Source: an uncultured Rubrobacteraceae bacterium
Lineage (GTDB): Bacteria; Actinomycetota; Rubrobacteria; Rubrobacterales; Rubrobacteraceae
Length of the DNA: 64,000 nucleotides
NCBI GenBank assembly: GCA_902806065.1
Contig: CADCVE010000037.1
Coordinates: 1 to 64,000 of the forward strand
Reading direction: 5' to 3'
The first letter of the stretch is position 1, and every line of letters begins with the position of its first letter. Made by a program: the position numbers and the translations under genes. Shown one piece after another: positions 28,645 to 38,078 of this stretch. The notes under the pieces were generated by a model. It ran no database searches and was not told the origin of the DNA. It was given only the letters and a program-made list of their open reading frames with translations.

Positions 28645-29752
28645 GATCCTCCTCAAACTCCAGCGGATACAGAGTCATTGCAACGTCCTCTCCTATCTTT
28701 TCGACTTCTTCGACGCGAAACCTCGGGGTCGCGTCCATACCGGCGACTTTCAACGAGCCCATGAGCGGCGCTCCTTCAGCCCCAAGCAGCCTGGGAGCAT
28801 AGAACAGGGTTAGCTTGTCGATGAGCCCTCGACCCGCAAAGCGGCCAGCGGTCGCCCCACCGCCCTCGACAAGGACGGCCTTGATGCCCCTCCGCCCCAA
28901 CTCCTCCAGCACAAACATGAGATCCAACCCTCCGCCCACAGAGACCTCTGGCGCTGGCACGACCTCCACACCTAAGGAGCGCAACTCCTCGGCTCTGCCG
29001 GGTTCGTAGTCTTCTTTGGTGAAGACGATTACCGGGTTAGAGTCAGCGGTACGGACGAGTTGGCTGTCGGTGCTCAGGGTGAGTCGCGGGTCTAAAACGA
29101 TGCGGGTGACGAGCGGAGGATCTTCGGGGAGGCCGCGGGGTGTGAGCAGGGGGTTGTCAGCACGCACGGTAGCAGCACCCACGAGCACCGCCCCGGCTTC
29201 GGCCCTGAGAGCGTGTACTCGTGCGCGCGCTTCCTCTCCAGACACCCACTTACTGTCACCCGTGGAGTCGGCAATCCGGCCATCCAGGGTCGTTGCGAGC
29301 TTGACGTGCACGAAGGGGCGACCCACGCGCATACGGTGAGCGAAATGCTCATTCTGCTTCTCAAAGCGCTCGTCATCCAGGACTTCGACCTCTACACCCG
29401 CCGCGCGCAAGAGGTCCACGCTATGGCCACGCATCTTCGGGTTCGGGTCCAGGTGCCCGGCCACGACCCGCTTGACGCCTGCCCGTAAAATTGCGTCCGT
29501 ACACGGAGGTGTCCTGCCGTGATGGTTGCAAGGCTCCAGCGTGACATACAGTTCGGCGCCGCGCGCGGCGGGGCCGGAGCTCTCCAGAGCCGCGACCTCT
29601 GCATGGTCCCCTCCGGCGCGGGCATGCCAGCCTTCACCAACCACCGTGCCATCGCGCACCACTAGAGCCCCCACCAGTGGGTTAGGGGCAGCGGTGTAGC
29701 GTCCGTGCTCCGCAAGCTCGCGGGCGCGCTGCATGAAACCGTCCCGAAACAA
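28625..29752 (-). CDS. ribD: Bifunctional riboflavin deaminase/reductase RibD
   Basis: RibD deaminates then reduces the pyrimidine intermediate. The N-terminal deaminase has the zinc ligands HAEVAAL and PCNHHGRTPPC; the C-terminal reductase has VHVKLATTLDGRIAD, WVSGEEARARVHALRA and VLVEGGGATAGRF. I start it at the TTG at 29752 (MFRDGFMQRARELAEHG), which matches the family N-terminus. The upstream ATG at 29776 is part of the conserved GGATGGG of the FMN riboswitch, so it is unlikely to be the true start. A further ATG at 29734 is possible. It is the first gene of the operon. Confidence 0.9.
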   Translation of the reverse strand: MFRDGFMQRARELAEHGRYTAAPNPLVGALVVRDGTVVGEGWHARAGGDHAEVAALESSGPAARGAELYVTLEPCNHHGRTPPCTDAILRAGVKRVVAGHLDPNPKMRGHSVDLLRAAGVEVEVLDDERFEKQNEHFAHRMRVGRPFVHVKLATTLDGRIADSTGDSKWVSGEEARARVHALRAEAGAVLVGAATVRADNPLLTPRGLPEDPPLVTRIVLDPRLTLSTDSQLVRTADSNPVIVFTKEDYEPGRAEELRSLGVEVVPAPEVSVGGGLDLMFVLEELGRRGIKAVLVEGGGATAGRFAGRGLIDKLTLFYAPRLLGAEGAPLMGSLKVAGMDATPRFRVEEVEKIGEDVAMTLYPLEFEEDLVHRTG

Positions 29753-29765
29753 CGACTTCTTCTTC

Positions 29766-29930
29766 CTTTCTCCCATCCGGACTATTACCGTCGGCGCCGG
29801 ACTACGGTCTGTTAGAACAGACTTTCACCGGCTCAACCCCCGGATGTCACCGGGAGTTCGCGGGCTGATCGGGGAACCGCTTGTCCCCCGGATTCACCGC
29901 CGGTGCGGGAATTCCACCCGCCCCCGAAAG
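29766..29930 (-). promoter_or_regulatory. FMN riboswitch (RFN element)
   Basis: Read on the minus strand, the leader contains the conserved RFN blocks in order: CTTTCGGGGGCGGGTGGAAT, CCCGCACCGGCGGTGAATC, AGCCCGCGAACTCCCGG, GAGCCGGTGAAAGTC, and GCCGACGGTAATAGTCCGGA followed by TGGGAGAAAG. The outer CTTTC and GAAAG pair as stem P1. It lies directly before ribD, which makes FMN feedback on ribD-ribE-ribBA-ribH very likely. The 3' end abuts the ribD start within about 15 bases, which favours control of translation initiation over a downstream terminator. No terminator hairpin was seen between it and ribD. Confidence 0.93.
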
Positions 29931-30131
29931 TTACCTGAAGTTAAGCTACCACACCGCAATCACGCGGACAAGGAAGGCGTTAGCACTCGGTCATCAGCAG
30001 TCAGCTTTCAGCTACGAGTGCCGTGCAAGAGACCCTGAGGCCGTGACGAAGGCTCCCATAGCAATTACCGTTGGGGATCGTCCGCTTGTGATCGGCGGCT
30101 CCCGACACTCATCCTTACTTACTGCTGGTAG

Positions 30132-30803
30132 CTACAAAGCGCGGCGTCCGGATTTGATGAGCCGCTGCATCTCGGCTGCAGGGTCGCCCTGAAAGACCGC
30201 GGAGCCGGCGATCAAGACACGCGCACCGGCCTCGACCATGAGGGGAGCCGTCCGCGCGCTGATGCCACCGTCCACCTGTATCGGGAGGCAGGTCATCTCC
30301 CGTACGCGGCGCACTTTCTCCACCATCTCTGTTATGAACCGCTGCCCACCAAAACCCGGGTTGACGCTCATCACATTCACGTAATTCAGATACGGAAACA
30401 CCCACTCGAGTATCTCTGGCGGGGTCGTAGGACTAAGGGCGCACCCCGCCTCTAGGCCGGCGCCGCGGATGGCAGCAAGGGTACGATGCAGATGCGTGGC
30501 AGCCTCCGGCTGGACACAGATGCTCGTCACACCCGCCTCGACAAAAGCCGGTATGAGGGAGTCCGGGCGCTCTACCTGCAGGTGGGCGTCCACCGGGAGG
30601 TTTGTGGCCTTTACCAGAGAGGCAGCGACCACCGGGCCCACCGACAGGTTTGGAACGAAGTGGTTGTCCATGACATCAAAGTGAACGAGCTCCGCGCCCC
30701 CGGCTTGAGCCCGGTGCACCTCTTCGGCGAGGTTCGCGAAGTCAGCCGCGAGGATCGATGGTGCGCCAACTACCCTGTCGCCCAACTCCCTGAAGAACCC
30801 CAT
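30132..30803 (-). CDS. rpe: Ribulose-phosphate 3-epimerase
   Basis: Rpe interconverts ribulose-5-phosphate and xylulose-5-phosphate; the former is also the RibB substrate, so it suits a place near the rib operon. The 223-residue TIM-barrel has APSILAADFANLAEEV, VHFDVMDNHFVPNLSVGP, VMSVNPGFGGQRF and IQVDGGISARTAPL. Two usually constant positions differ: MDG is MDN, and HLM near the active site is HLQ. GGAGG lies 11 bases before the ATG. A 190-bp gap separates it from the rib operon riboswitch and holds nothing recognisable. Confidence 0.93.
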   Translation of the reverse strand: MGFFRELGDRVVGAPSILAADFANLAEEVHRAQAGGAELVHFDVMDNHFVPNLSVGPVVAASLVKATNLPVDAHLQVERPDSLIPAFVEAGVTSICVQPEAATHLHRTLAAIRGAGLEAGCALSPTTPPEILEWVFPYLNYVNVMSVNPGFGGQRFITEMVEKVRRVREMTCLPIQVDGGISARTAPLMVEAGARVLIAGSAVFQGDPAAEMQRLIKSGRRAL

Positions 30804-30874
30804 GATTAATTACGCCTCCCTTGCGGCCGTGGATCGACCCTACTCAAGAGCGACATCCTACAGAAAACAAACCG

Positions 30875-31639
30875 TCACTGGCGCTGGGTAAGCTTCTCTT
30901 TGAGAGTTTTCGTGGCCGAGGCGACGATGCGGGAGATCTTGCGCTGGGGGAGGCCAAGCCGTTTGCCGATCTCCGTCTGTGAGAGATCCTTATAGAAGAA
31001 GAGGTAGACGACCTTCTGCTGCAGCTCGCTCAAAGATTCCAGACTATGCTCTAGTAAGATGCGGTCCTCTATCGGCAGGGAGAACGCCTCATACTGGAGG
31101 TTTTTTATTACCGAGAAGTTTGGCTCGTCTCCCTCCGATCCGCCCACCGGCGCGTCTAGCGAGGAGACGTTTGTATCCAGGAAGAGCTTCATCACTTCCA
31201 CCACACCCTCAGGAGTGACGTTGACGTCCTCGGCGATCTCTTCGATTAGTGGCGGGCGGGCGAGTTCCGCGGTCAGGCGCGCAGTCGACTCGGAGATTTG
31301 CGCGTAGAGGCTTCGCGCCCACCGGGGCTTCTTTACCAGCCCGGTATCCCGAAAGTGATGCCTCAACTCGCCGTCAATCATCGCGTAAGCATAGGAACTG
31401 AACCTGGCGGAAGAGTCTATCTTGTAGCCGTTGACGGCCTTCAGGAGGCCCACGTAGCCTACTTGTGAGAGGTCCTCGTAAGGCTCGCCAGAGATGTTCG
31501 AGTAGCGGTGGACTATGTGGTTTAGAATCCTACCGTGCATAGCGAAGATGCGCTCGATCGCACGCCTGTCACCCGTTTCGCGGTAGGCCTTGAGCAGCCG
31601 GATGACCTTGTAATTCTCGGTTTGTTGAGTAACGGTCAT
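30875..31639 (-). CDS. SigB/SigF-type sigma factor
   Basis: This is a 254-residue sigma-70 family protein of group 3. Region 2 includes YEDLSQVGYVGLLKAVNGY and ARFSSYAYAMIDGELRHHFR; region 3 includes LARPPLIEEIAEDVNVTPE; region 4 includes LSELQQKVVYLFFYKDLSQ followed by TEIGKRLGLPQRKISRI. The order of domains is that of SigB/SigF/WhiG proteins. It is 26 bases after pilC on the same strand, so it may be co-transcribed with the pilus genes, though its targets are unknown. A second member of the same family is at 42372-43211. Confidence 0.88.
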   Translation of the reverse strand: MTVTQQTENYKVIRLLKAYRETGDRRAIERIFAMHGRILNHIVHRYSNISGEPYEDLSQVGYVGLLKAVNGYKIDSSARFSSYAYAMIDGELRHHFRDTGLVKKPRWARSLYAQISESTARLTAELARPPLIEEIAEDVNVTPEGVVEVMKLFLDTNVSSLDAPVGGSEGDEPNFSVIKNLQYEAFSLPIEDRILLEHSLESLSELQQKVVYLFFYKDLSQTEIGKRLGLPQRKISRIVASATKTLKEKLTQRQ

Positions 31640-31665
31640 CCGAATATCTTCATTTCCCTGAAGAG

Positions 31666-32877
31666 CTACTCGATCAGCTCGAAGATTTTGAACATCGGGA
31701 GGTACATCGCAACGATGATTCCACCGACGATGCCGCCGACGACCACTATCATCAGAGGCTCAATGATCGAAGTGAGAGCCTTCACCGCCGCGTCCACCTT
31801 GGACTCGTAGAATTACGCGATCTTGGTGAGCATCCCGTCTATGTCACCGGTCTCCTCGCCGACGGCGATCATGCGCGTCACCATCGGTGGGAAGACCGGC
31901 TCCTCCTCGAGCGGGTGATAAATCGGCAAACCCTCCCGGATCGCCTCCCGGCTCTTGAGGAGAGCCCTCTCTATTACGAAGTTGCCAGCGGAGGTCGCCG
32001 TAATCTCCAGCGCCTGCAAGATGGGCACACCCGCGGCGCTCAACGTACCGAGCGTCCGTGCGAAACGGGCGAGGGAGACCTTCAGGATGATGTCACCGAT
32101 CTTGGCCGGTATCTTGAGCATATACGGGTCCACCACTTGGCGCCCATTCTCGGTCTTCTTCCACCGCAGGAACAAATAGATGCCGAGGCCCGCACCAGCA
32201 TAAATAAATACTCCCCAGATGCTCGTCAGAATGTCGGAGAGGAACATCGCCACGCGGGTCGGAAGCGGGAGCGTTCCGCCAAGATCTTCGAACATGGTAG
32301 CGAAGATCGGAACGATAAAGATCAGCATGAATGACGCAGCGAGGATGGCGAGCACCATAACGACAAGGGGGTAGGTCATGGCGCTCTTGACCTTGCGCCT
32401 GAGCTCCTGGTCTTTCTCTAGCTGGCTGGCGACGCGGAGCAAGACCTCATCCAGGATACCGCCAATCTCTCCGGCACGGACCATCTCGGTATAGAGCTTA
32501 CTGAAGACCTTCGGGTGCTTCTCCAGGGTCTCCGATCGCGCGAGCCCGGCTTCGACGTCCTTGCGGACGTCTTCAAGTACCTCTTTGAGTTTCTTATTGT
32601 CGGTCTGCTCGGAGAGGACGTAGAGGCAACGCACGATGGGAAGGCCGGCGTTGATCATGGTAGCAAACTGCCTCGTGAAGATGACTAGATCGCTTAATTT
32701 GACCTTTTTGAAGGGCGCGAAGATGTCCTTATTCCCGACACCCTGCTCTTTTATGTCGATGACGAGAAGGCCCTGCTGGCGCAGAGTCATGGCAACGCTC
32801 ATCGTGTCGTTGCCCTCCATCTTGTCCTCGACCATCTCGCCCTGACGACTACGGGCTTTGTACGTAAATACCGCCAA
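31666..32877 (-). pseudogene. pilC: pilC (type IV pilus inner-membrane platform) with in-frame stop
   Basis: The frame from TTG 32877 (GGGAGG six bases upstream) encodes the PilC/GspF platform protein: FTYKARSRQGEMVEDKMEG at the start, LVIFTRQFATMINAGLPIV, MVRAGEIGGILDEVLLRVA, YPLVVMVLAILAASFMLIFI and a second GspF repeat. A TAA at 31813-31815 interrupts it after LTKIA. In the same frame the normal ending continues, FYESKVDAAVKALTSIIEPL then the last membrane helix VVGGIVGGIIVAMYLPMF, to a proper TAG at 31666-31668. The whole frame is 404 codons including stop, a normal length. The truncated product would lose the last about 48 residues with the final transmembrane segment. A nonsense mutation and a sequence error are both possible. 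Confidence 0.88.
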
Positions 32878-32901
32878 ATCGAGCCTCCCTCTACCTCAAC
32901 C

Positions 32902-34044
32902 CTACCGGCGGCCCAGCGCCGCGTAATCGCCACCGCCGCCGGACCTCGCCGCCGCCATGCCGCCGGCCATCTGGCCACCGCCTCCCATAAGACGCTTGAG
33001 CTCGTCGGGGTTGCTGGAGCGCTTCTCGGCTTCCTCGCGCGAGATCGCGCTCTTCCTAACCAGTTCAACCAGGGCGGCATCCATGGTTTGCATCCCAAAT
33101 TTGCCACCGGTTTGCATGGCCGAGTAGATCTGGTGGTTCTTCCCTTCGCGGATGAGGTTCCTGACGCCCGGTGTCGGCACCAGTATCTCGCACGCCACCA
33201 CCCGGCCCTTGCCATCGCGCTGTGGGATGAGAGTCTGCGTAACTATGCCCTGCAAGGCGATCGCAAGCTGGGCTCTCACCTGACCCTGCTGGCTCGGGGG
33301 GAAGACGTCTATGATGCGGTCGACGGTCTGCGGGGCGTCCTGTGTGTGTAGCGTGCCAAAGACGAGGTGACCAGTCTCCGCCGCGCTGATGGCCAGGCCG
33401 ATAGTCTCAAGGTCACGCATCTCGCCGACGAGGATGGTGTCCGGATCCTGGCGGAGTACGTGCTTCAGGGCCTGGGCGAAGCTCTTGGTGTCCTGGTTGA
33501 CTTCACGCTGGTTCACTATGCACTTTTTATGGCTGTGCAGGAACTCTATCGGGTCCTCGACGCTCATAATATGCTCTTGACGCTCCGAGTTGATCTTGTC
33601 GATCATCGAGGCCAGCGTCGTGGACTTACCAGAGCCGGTCGGCCCCGTTATAAGGACCAGACCGCGAGGCTTGTCCGCCATCTGCTCTATGGCCTTTGGG
33701 AGGCCCAGCTCACCGAACTCCTTTATCTCGTGCGGGATAGTCCTGAATGCCGCCCCCATCGAGCCTCGTTGCAGGTACACGTTCACACGGAAGCGGGCGG
33801 TGCGCGGTAGGGTATAGGCAAAGTCCAGTTCCCACTCACTCTCAAAGCGCTGGCGCTGGTCGTTAGAGAGGATGTCGTAGATCATCTCCCGAGTCGTATT
33901 CGGTGTGAGTTCCGGATAATCTAGTTTCTCCACCTTCCCATGAACCCGTATCATGGGCGGCAAGCCAACTGTGATGTGCAGATCGCTCGCCCCGGCCTTC
34001 ACCGTGTCAAATAGGTAGTCGTTCAGACCACTCTCTATCATCAT
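32902..34044 (-). CDS. pilT: Type IV pilus retraction ATPase PilT
   Basis: PilT powers pilus retraction and twitching. The 380-residue protein has GASDLHITVGLPPMIRVHG, Walker A GPTGSGKSTTLASMID near residue 134, the Asp box, Walker B DPDTILVGEMRDLETIGLAI, the His box TGHLVFGTLHTQDAPQTVDR and the AIRNLIRE-like GVRNLIREGK motif that marks retraction ATPases. The C-terminus is Gly-rich (LMGGGGQMAGGMAAARSGGG). AGAGGT lies nine bases before the ATG. It lies between pilB and pilC. Confidence 0.93.
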   Translation of the reverse strand: MMIESGLNDYLFDTVKAGASDLHITVGLPPMIRVHGKVEKLDYPELTPNTTREMIYDILSNDQRQRFESEWELDFAYTLPRTARFRVNVYLQRGSMGAAFRTIPHEIKEFGELGLPKAIEQMADKPRGLVLITGPTGSGKSTTLASMIDKINSERQEHIMSVEDPIEFLHSHKKCIVNQREVNQDTKSFAQALKHVLRQDPDTILVGEMRDLETIGLAISAAETGHLVFGTLHTQDAPQTVDRIIDVFPPSQQGQVRAQLAIALQGIVTQTLIPQRDGKGRVVACEILVPTPGVRNLIREGKNHQIYSAMQTGGKFGMQTMDAALVELVRKSAISREEAEKRSSNPDELKRLMGGGGQMAGGMAAARSGGGGDYAALGRR

Positions 34045-34136
34045 CCGCGTGTTACCTCTTTCGGCATTGGTCCTCTAGTCGCCACTATGTTTATCGGCAC
34101 GGATGAGAGAAAGCTTTAACCGCTGCCTTGGGCAGC

Positions 34137-37100
34137 CTAGACTACCGTTCTCAGTACCTCCTCGATCGTGGTAATACCTGCCGCCGCTTTGAGTAAACCG
34201 TCGTCGCGCAGCCGGATCATGCCAGCCTCCTCGGCGGCACGCCCGATCTCGCCGGTCGGCGCCCGGCGGAGGATCAGCCCCTTGATCTCCTCGTCCACGA
34301 CCATGAACTCGTACATCCCTACCCGGCCCTTGTAACCGGTGCCGCCGCAGAAGTTGCAGCCGACAGCCTTGTGGAACCATAACTCTTTCGGCGCGTGCTG
34401 GAAGGGGAACTGCATCCCGGCCAGGATCTCTTTATCGATCTCCATCGGCTCCTTGCACCTCTCGCAGAGCCTCCGCCCGAGCCGCTGGGCGACCACGCCG
34501 TCAACCGCCGAGGACGTGAGGAAGGGCTCCACACCCATCTCGGTGAGCCGGCTGACGGCACCGGGAGCGTCATTGGTGTGAAGCGTCGAGAGGACGAGGT
34601 GACCGGTGAGGGCCGCCTCTACGGCAATCTGACCGGTCTCGAAGTTCCTTATCTCACCTATCATCACTATATCCGGGTCGGCGCGCAAGATGCTCTTGAG
34701 CGCGCTCGCAAAGGTAAGCCCGGCCTTCGGGTTGGTCTGGATCTGGTTGATCCCACGCATGCGATACTCGACCGGATCCTCGACGGTGATTATGTTCTTC
34801 TCGGGCGTATTGAGTTCACCAAGCGTAGCGTAGAGCGTGGTGGACTTACCGCTACCGGTAGGTCCGGTGACCAGGATCGCCCCGTAAGGCTGGCGGAAGA
34901 TCTCCTCATACTGGGCGTAGACTTCGGGCGGGAAGCCAAGCTCCGTTAGCGGGACCAGGGCATTCGAGGAGTCGAGGAGCCTCAAGACCAGCTTCTCACC
35001 ATACACGGTCGGCAAGCTCGCAACGCGCAGGTCTATCTTCGTGCCGCCGAGCTTCACGGAGAAGCGACCGTCCTGGGGAAGGCGCTTCTCGGTTATATCC
35101 AGGTTAGAGACTATCTTGAGGCGCGCGGTTACACCATTCTGCAGCTTGGGCGGGATGGACATGGCCTCGCGCAACACGCCGTCCACCCGTAATCTAACGA
35201 CAACCTCGCGAGCACGGGGCTCTATGTGAATATCCGACGCCCCGTCGCCGACCGCCTGCTGCAGAATAGAGCTCACGAGTTTGATGATCGGGGCCTCATC
35301 GGGACCGGCGTTCGCCCCGAGGTCCAGCTCATTGTCGTCCTGCTGCACCATCCCGGTCTTTGACTCCTCGAGGAACTCCGAGATCTCCTCGGTCATCGCG
35401 TAGACTTTGTTGTGGACACGATGTATCTCTTCTTCGAGGGCAACGACCGGCGTGATAGGGTAGCCGGAGATCATCATCAAGTCTTCCAGAGCGTGGATGT
35501 TGGTCGGGTCGCTCATCGCCACCATGAGACGGTTGTTCTCCAGCCGGAGCGGCACGACCCCGTGCTTGCGCAGGACCTTCTGCTCTACGAGGCTCGCAAC
35601 CCCCTTGTCCACGTCACGCTCGGTAAGCTCTATAAAGTCTAGCCTCAGCCTCTGGGCAAGCGCGTGGGCGAGGTCCGTCTTGTTTACGTAGCCTAAAGAG
35701 AGCAGCAGTTGGCCGATCTCGCGCGGGTCGTCCTTCTGCATCATCAATGCCCGCTCTAACTGCTCCTCGGTGATCTTGCCGTACTTGACGAGGATGTCCC
35801 CGATCCTGCCGCCGCCAATGGCGACCCTCCTGCCCCTGGCCTCATCCCCAATGCGAGCCAGCGAACTTCCGGCATTGCCCTGGGGACTAGCATCGTCCGG
35901 CTCTTCCAGAGGATCGCCCTCGCTAGCGGGGACAGGCTCCTCACCAACATCCTCGGGCCTCAGGGATTCGGCGAGGATGGCGTCAGCGGGGTCCTCCTCG
36001 GGGTAGAGCTCCTCGCTGGCGCCAAAGATGGCGTCAAAAGCCCCATTCAGGTCCTCTTCCGTGGCAACCACAGGGCATATAGGTTGCCTGGCTATGATCC
36101 TGAGGTCTTCGAGAGCGAAGATATCGTTCGGATTGGCCATCGCAACGACGAGCTTGCCGCTCTCGAAGCGTAGAGGAAGGGCCATGTACTTACGCAGCGC
36201 CTCTTCGTCGATCAAGTCGAGCGCCTCCGGGTTTACCTCATCCTCCGAGAGTTCGGAGATGACCACGTAGTCTAGCTTGAGGCGTCTGGCGAGAGCCTGG
36301 GCGAGGTCGGCGGGCAGAATATAACCCAAAGAGATAAGAATCTTCCCCAGATCGCGTGGGTCGCTCTTCTGCACCGACAGCGCTTGATCTAGCTGCTCGT
36401 CGGTGATCTTGCCCTCCGAGATCAGGATCTCCCCGATCTTGCCCTCGCCCCCAACTCTGTGCCTCTTGCCACGCGCCCGATCTCTTGACTCTTGACGTAA
36501 CCCAGTCTCGGACGCGGTGGCTGCCGCAGGCTCTACCACCGGCTCGCCGAGGTCTACCTCCGGCTGTGCACCGGGCTCTACTCTCTCCGGCCTCTCTACC
36601 GTCCTCGCATCCTGGCTCTCTTCCAGCGGCGCACCGACGCTCCCGTTCCCCTGTGCCCCACTCCTACGAGAGGTGAAGCCGGAGGCGCAAGTCGTCTTTA
36701 CAGCCCTGGTAAGCTCGGCCACGGTGCTGTCCACTGGCTCTGCGCCGAAGAGCTGGTCTTGCAAGCGGCCCACGGCGGTTTCGGAGGAGATCACCGGCGT
36801 TACGGGGTAACCGGCGCTGATTGTCAGGTCGCTCCTCGCGTAGATGTTGTTTGGCTCGCTCATCGCAACGATCAAACTGCCATTCTCTATGCGCAAGGGT
36901 ACGGCCTTGTGCTGTTTGAGAACGTCCTCGCTTATGATGCCTATAACGTCCTGGTCGACAGTAGCATTCTTGAGGTCCACATATTCCAAGTTGAGCCCCA
37001 TGCCAAGCGCGCGGGCGAGGTCTTCGTCACTCAGGTAACCCATTGAAACCAGAATCCTGCCTAGATACCGCGCGTCCGTTTTCTGGACCTCCAAAGCCTC

Positions 37101-37193
37101 CTCGAGTTGCTCGTCGCTGACCATGCCCTCGGAGACGAGGATGGAGCCAAGCTTACGTTGCGGGGAGACCCTGCCAATATCAGGAGAGTGCAT
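34137..37193 (-). CDS. pilB: Type IV pilus assembly ATPase PilB with three tandem MshEN domains
   Basis: PilB drives pilus extension. Residues about 12-150, 248-390 and 458-600 are three copies of the MshEN/GspE-N domain, each with the signature seen in KLGSILVSEGMVSDEQLEEA, KIGEILISEGKITDEQLDQA and RIGDILVKYGKITEEQLERA, and each followed by its paired half-motif. The known MshEN fold binds cyclic di-GMP through this repeated motif. The ATPase follows, with Walker A GPTGSGKSTTLYATLGELN near 777, Walker B DPDIVMIGEIRNFETGQIAV, the His box GHLVLSTLHTNDAPGAVSR, and the zinc cysteines CERC and CNFCGG near 911-950. At 1018 residues it is nearly twice the usual 560. Acidic, Pro/Glu-rich linkers join the modules. 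A strong GGAGGTGATG site precedes the ATG. Confidence 0.92.
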   Translation of the reverse strand: MHSPDIGRVSPQRKLGSILVSEGMVSDEQLEEALEVQKTDARYLGRILVSMGYLSDEDLARALGMGLNLEYVDLKNATVDQDVIGIISEDVLKQHKAVPLRIENGSLIVAMSEPNNIYARSDLTISAGYPVTPVISSETAVGRLQDQLFGAEPVDSTVAELTRAVKTTCASGFTSRRSGAQGNGSVGAPLEESQDARTVERPERVEPGAQPEVDLGEPVVEPAAATASETGLRQESRDRARGKRHRVGGEGKIGEILISEGKITDEQLDQALSVQKSDPRDLGKILISLGYILPADLAQALARRLKLDYVVISELSEDEVNPEALDLIDEEALRKYMALPLRFESGKLVVAMANPNDIFALEDLRIIARQPICPVVATEEDLNGAFDAIFGASEELYPEEDPADAILAESLRPEDVGEEPVPASEGDPLEEPDDASPQGNAGSSLARIGDEARGRRVAIGGGRIGDILVKYGKITEEQLERALMMQKDDPREIGQLLLSLGYVNKTDLAHALAQRLRLDFIELTERDVDKGVASLVEQKVLRKHGVVPLRLENNRLMVAMSDPTNIHALEDLMMISGYPITPVVALEEEIHRVHNKVYAMTEEISEFLEESKTGMVQQDDNELDLGANAGPDEAPIIKLVSSILQQAVGDGASDIHIEPRAREVVVRLRVDGVLREAMSIPPKLQNGVTARLKIVSNLDITEKRLPQDGRFSVKLGGTKIDLRVASLPTVYGEKLVLRLLDSSNALVPLTELGFPPEVYAQYEEIFRQPYGAILVTGPTGSGKSTTLYATLGELNTPEKNIITVEDPVEYRMRGINQIQTNPKAGLTFASALKSILRADPDIVMIGEIRNFETGQIAVEAALTGHLVLSTLHTNDAPGAVSRLTEMGVEPFLTSSAVDGVVAQRLGRRLCERCKEPMEIDKEILAGMQFPFQHAPKELWFHKAVGCNFCGGTGYKGRVGMYEFMVVDEEIKGLILRRAPTGEIGRAAEEAGMIRLRDDGLLKAAAGITTIEEVLRTVV

Positions 37194-37944
37194 CGCTCAT
37201 CACCTCCACGCCGGCTTCCTTACCAATGCGCACGCGACGCACCCCTGATACAACCCACCCAGCTATCCTCACCGTCCACGCTCCGGCCACCTTCGCCGGA
37301 CGGATCAACGCGGTCTCCTCTTTCGCCTTGTTAACTACGTCGCAGATTATCTTGTCTATAGCTAACGCTCCGGCGGGCAACGGCAAAGGCCCTTCTTCCT
37401 TATCTCCGAGTAGATTGCGTTGATTATAACCCCGGCCTTCGCCGCGAGATCATTGGCTTTCTCCAAACACCACTTGAAGGTCTCTCTGCTTCGGTAGCGA
37501 ACTCCGAGACCTTCGCGCAAGGCTCCTCCAACGCCGAGGATCAGCACCCGCTGACCCGCGAGAACGACACCCGTTTCCTCGCAAGCCTCTACGAAACCGT
37601 CCCCATCCGTGTCACTGACACGAAGCCTATTCTCACCGATAGCCAACGTGCTCACGACGCCCGCGAGGCTGGCTATTTTATCCAGATCGCCCCCCAAGGC
37701 GAGCATGACCTGTTTATGGCGCCCCGCGACCTCGAAACCGGCGGACCCGAGGACCACTAGCGTCTTGGCGGCTTTATCGACTAGCTTCGGGAGATCGTTC
37801 ATTGGCGTGTACACCCACCCCTGGCCCGCACGGATGAGCTTCCCGCCGGTGGCTAAACGTGGCACTGTATGTTCGGGAGCTGCGATTGTGTCCTATAGGA
37901 TGTGTGATAACGGCAGGCAAATACTTCGTCCTTCGACCTTTGAT
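37180..37944 (-). pseudogene. aroE: Decayed shikimate dehydrogenase (aroE)
   Basis: Pieces of AroE lie in order in different frames. The N-terminus, KYLPAVITHPIGHNRSSRTY (around 37875-37940), resembles the family start with VIGxPIxHSxSP. The middle, in a frame that reads GWVYTPMNDL, GFEVAGRHKQ, RLRVSDTDGDGFVEACEETG, then VVLAGQRVLILGVGGALREG, corresponds to the PHK, NTDGxGF and NADP-loop blocks. The C-terminus, LPAGALAIDKIICDVV, GAWTVRIAGW and EAGVEVMSDAL, is in another frame ending at 37180. Frameshifts fall near 37870 and 37400, and key residues have changed: NVTxPHK has become VAGRHK, and N in NTD is now D. The stop overlaps the pilB start by 14 bases, the remains of an intact operon junction. 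Confidence 0.8.
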
Positions 37945-38078
37945 CTCCGGTACAGAAAGCTCTGGTGGCTCCTGCAACTGTTATCGGCACAACGGCGCGA
38001 AACCTTTAGCGCTGGCAGGTCGTTATCGCGATGTACGGTATTAGCATCTGGCTTTTTTACTCTACGTGGCGCTAGCGT

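Noticed and set aside
29774-29776. ATG as the ribD start
   Set aside because: It lies in the conserved GGATGGG of the FMN riboswitch, and the residues after it do not match the family until the TTG at 29752.
31813-31815. Recoding of the pilC stop to an amino acid
   Set aside because: TAA is not used for selenocysteine or pyrrolysine, and no recoding structure is visible.
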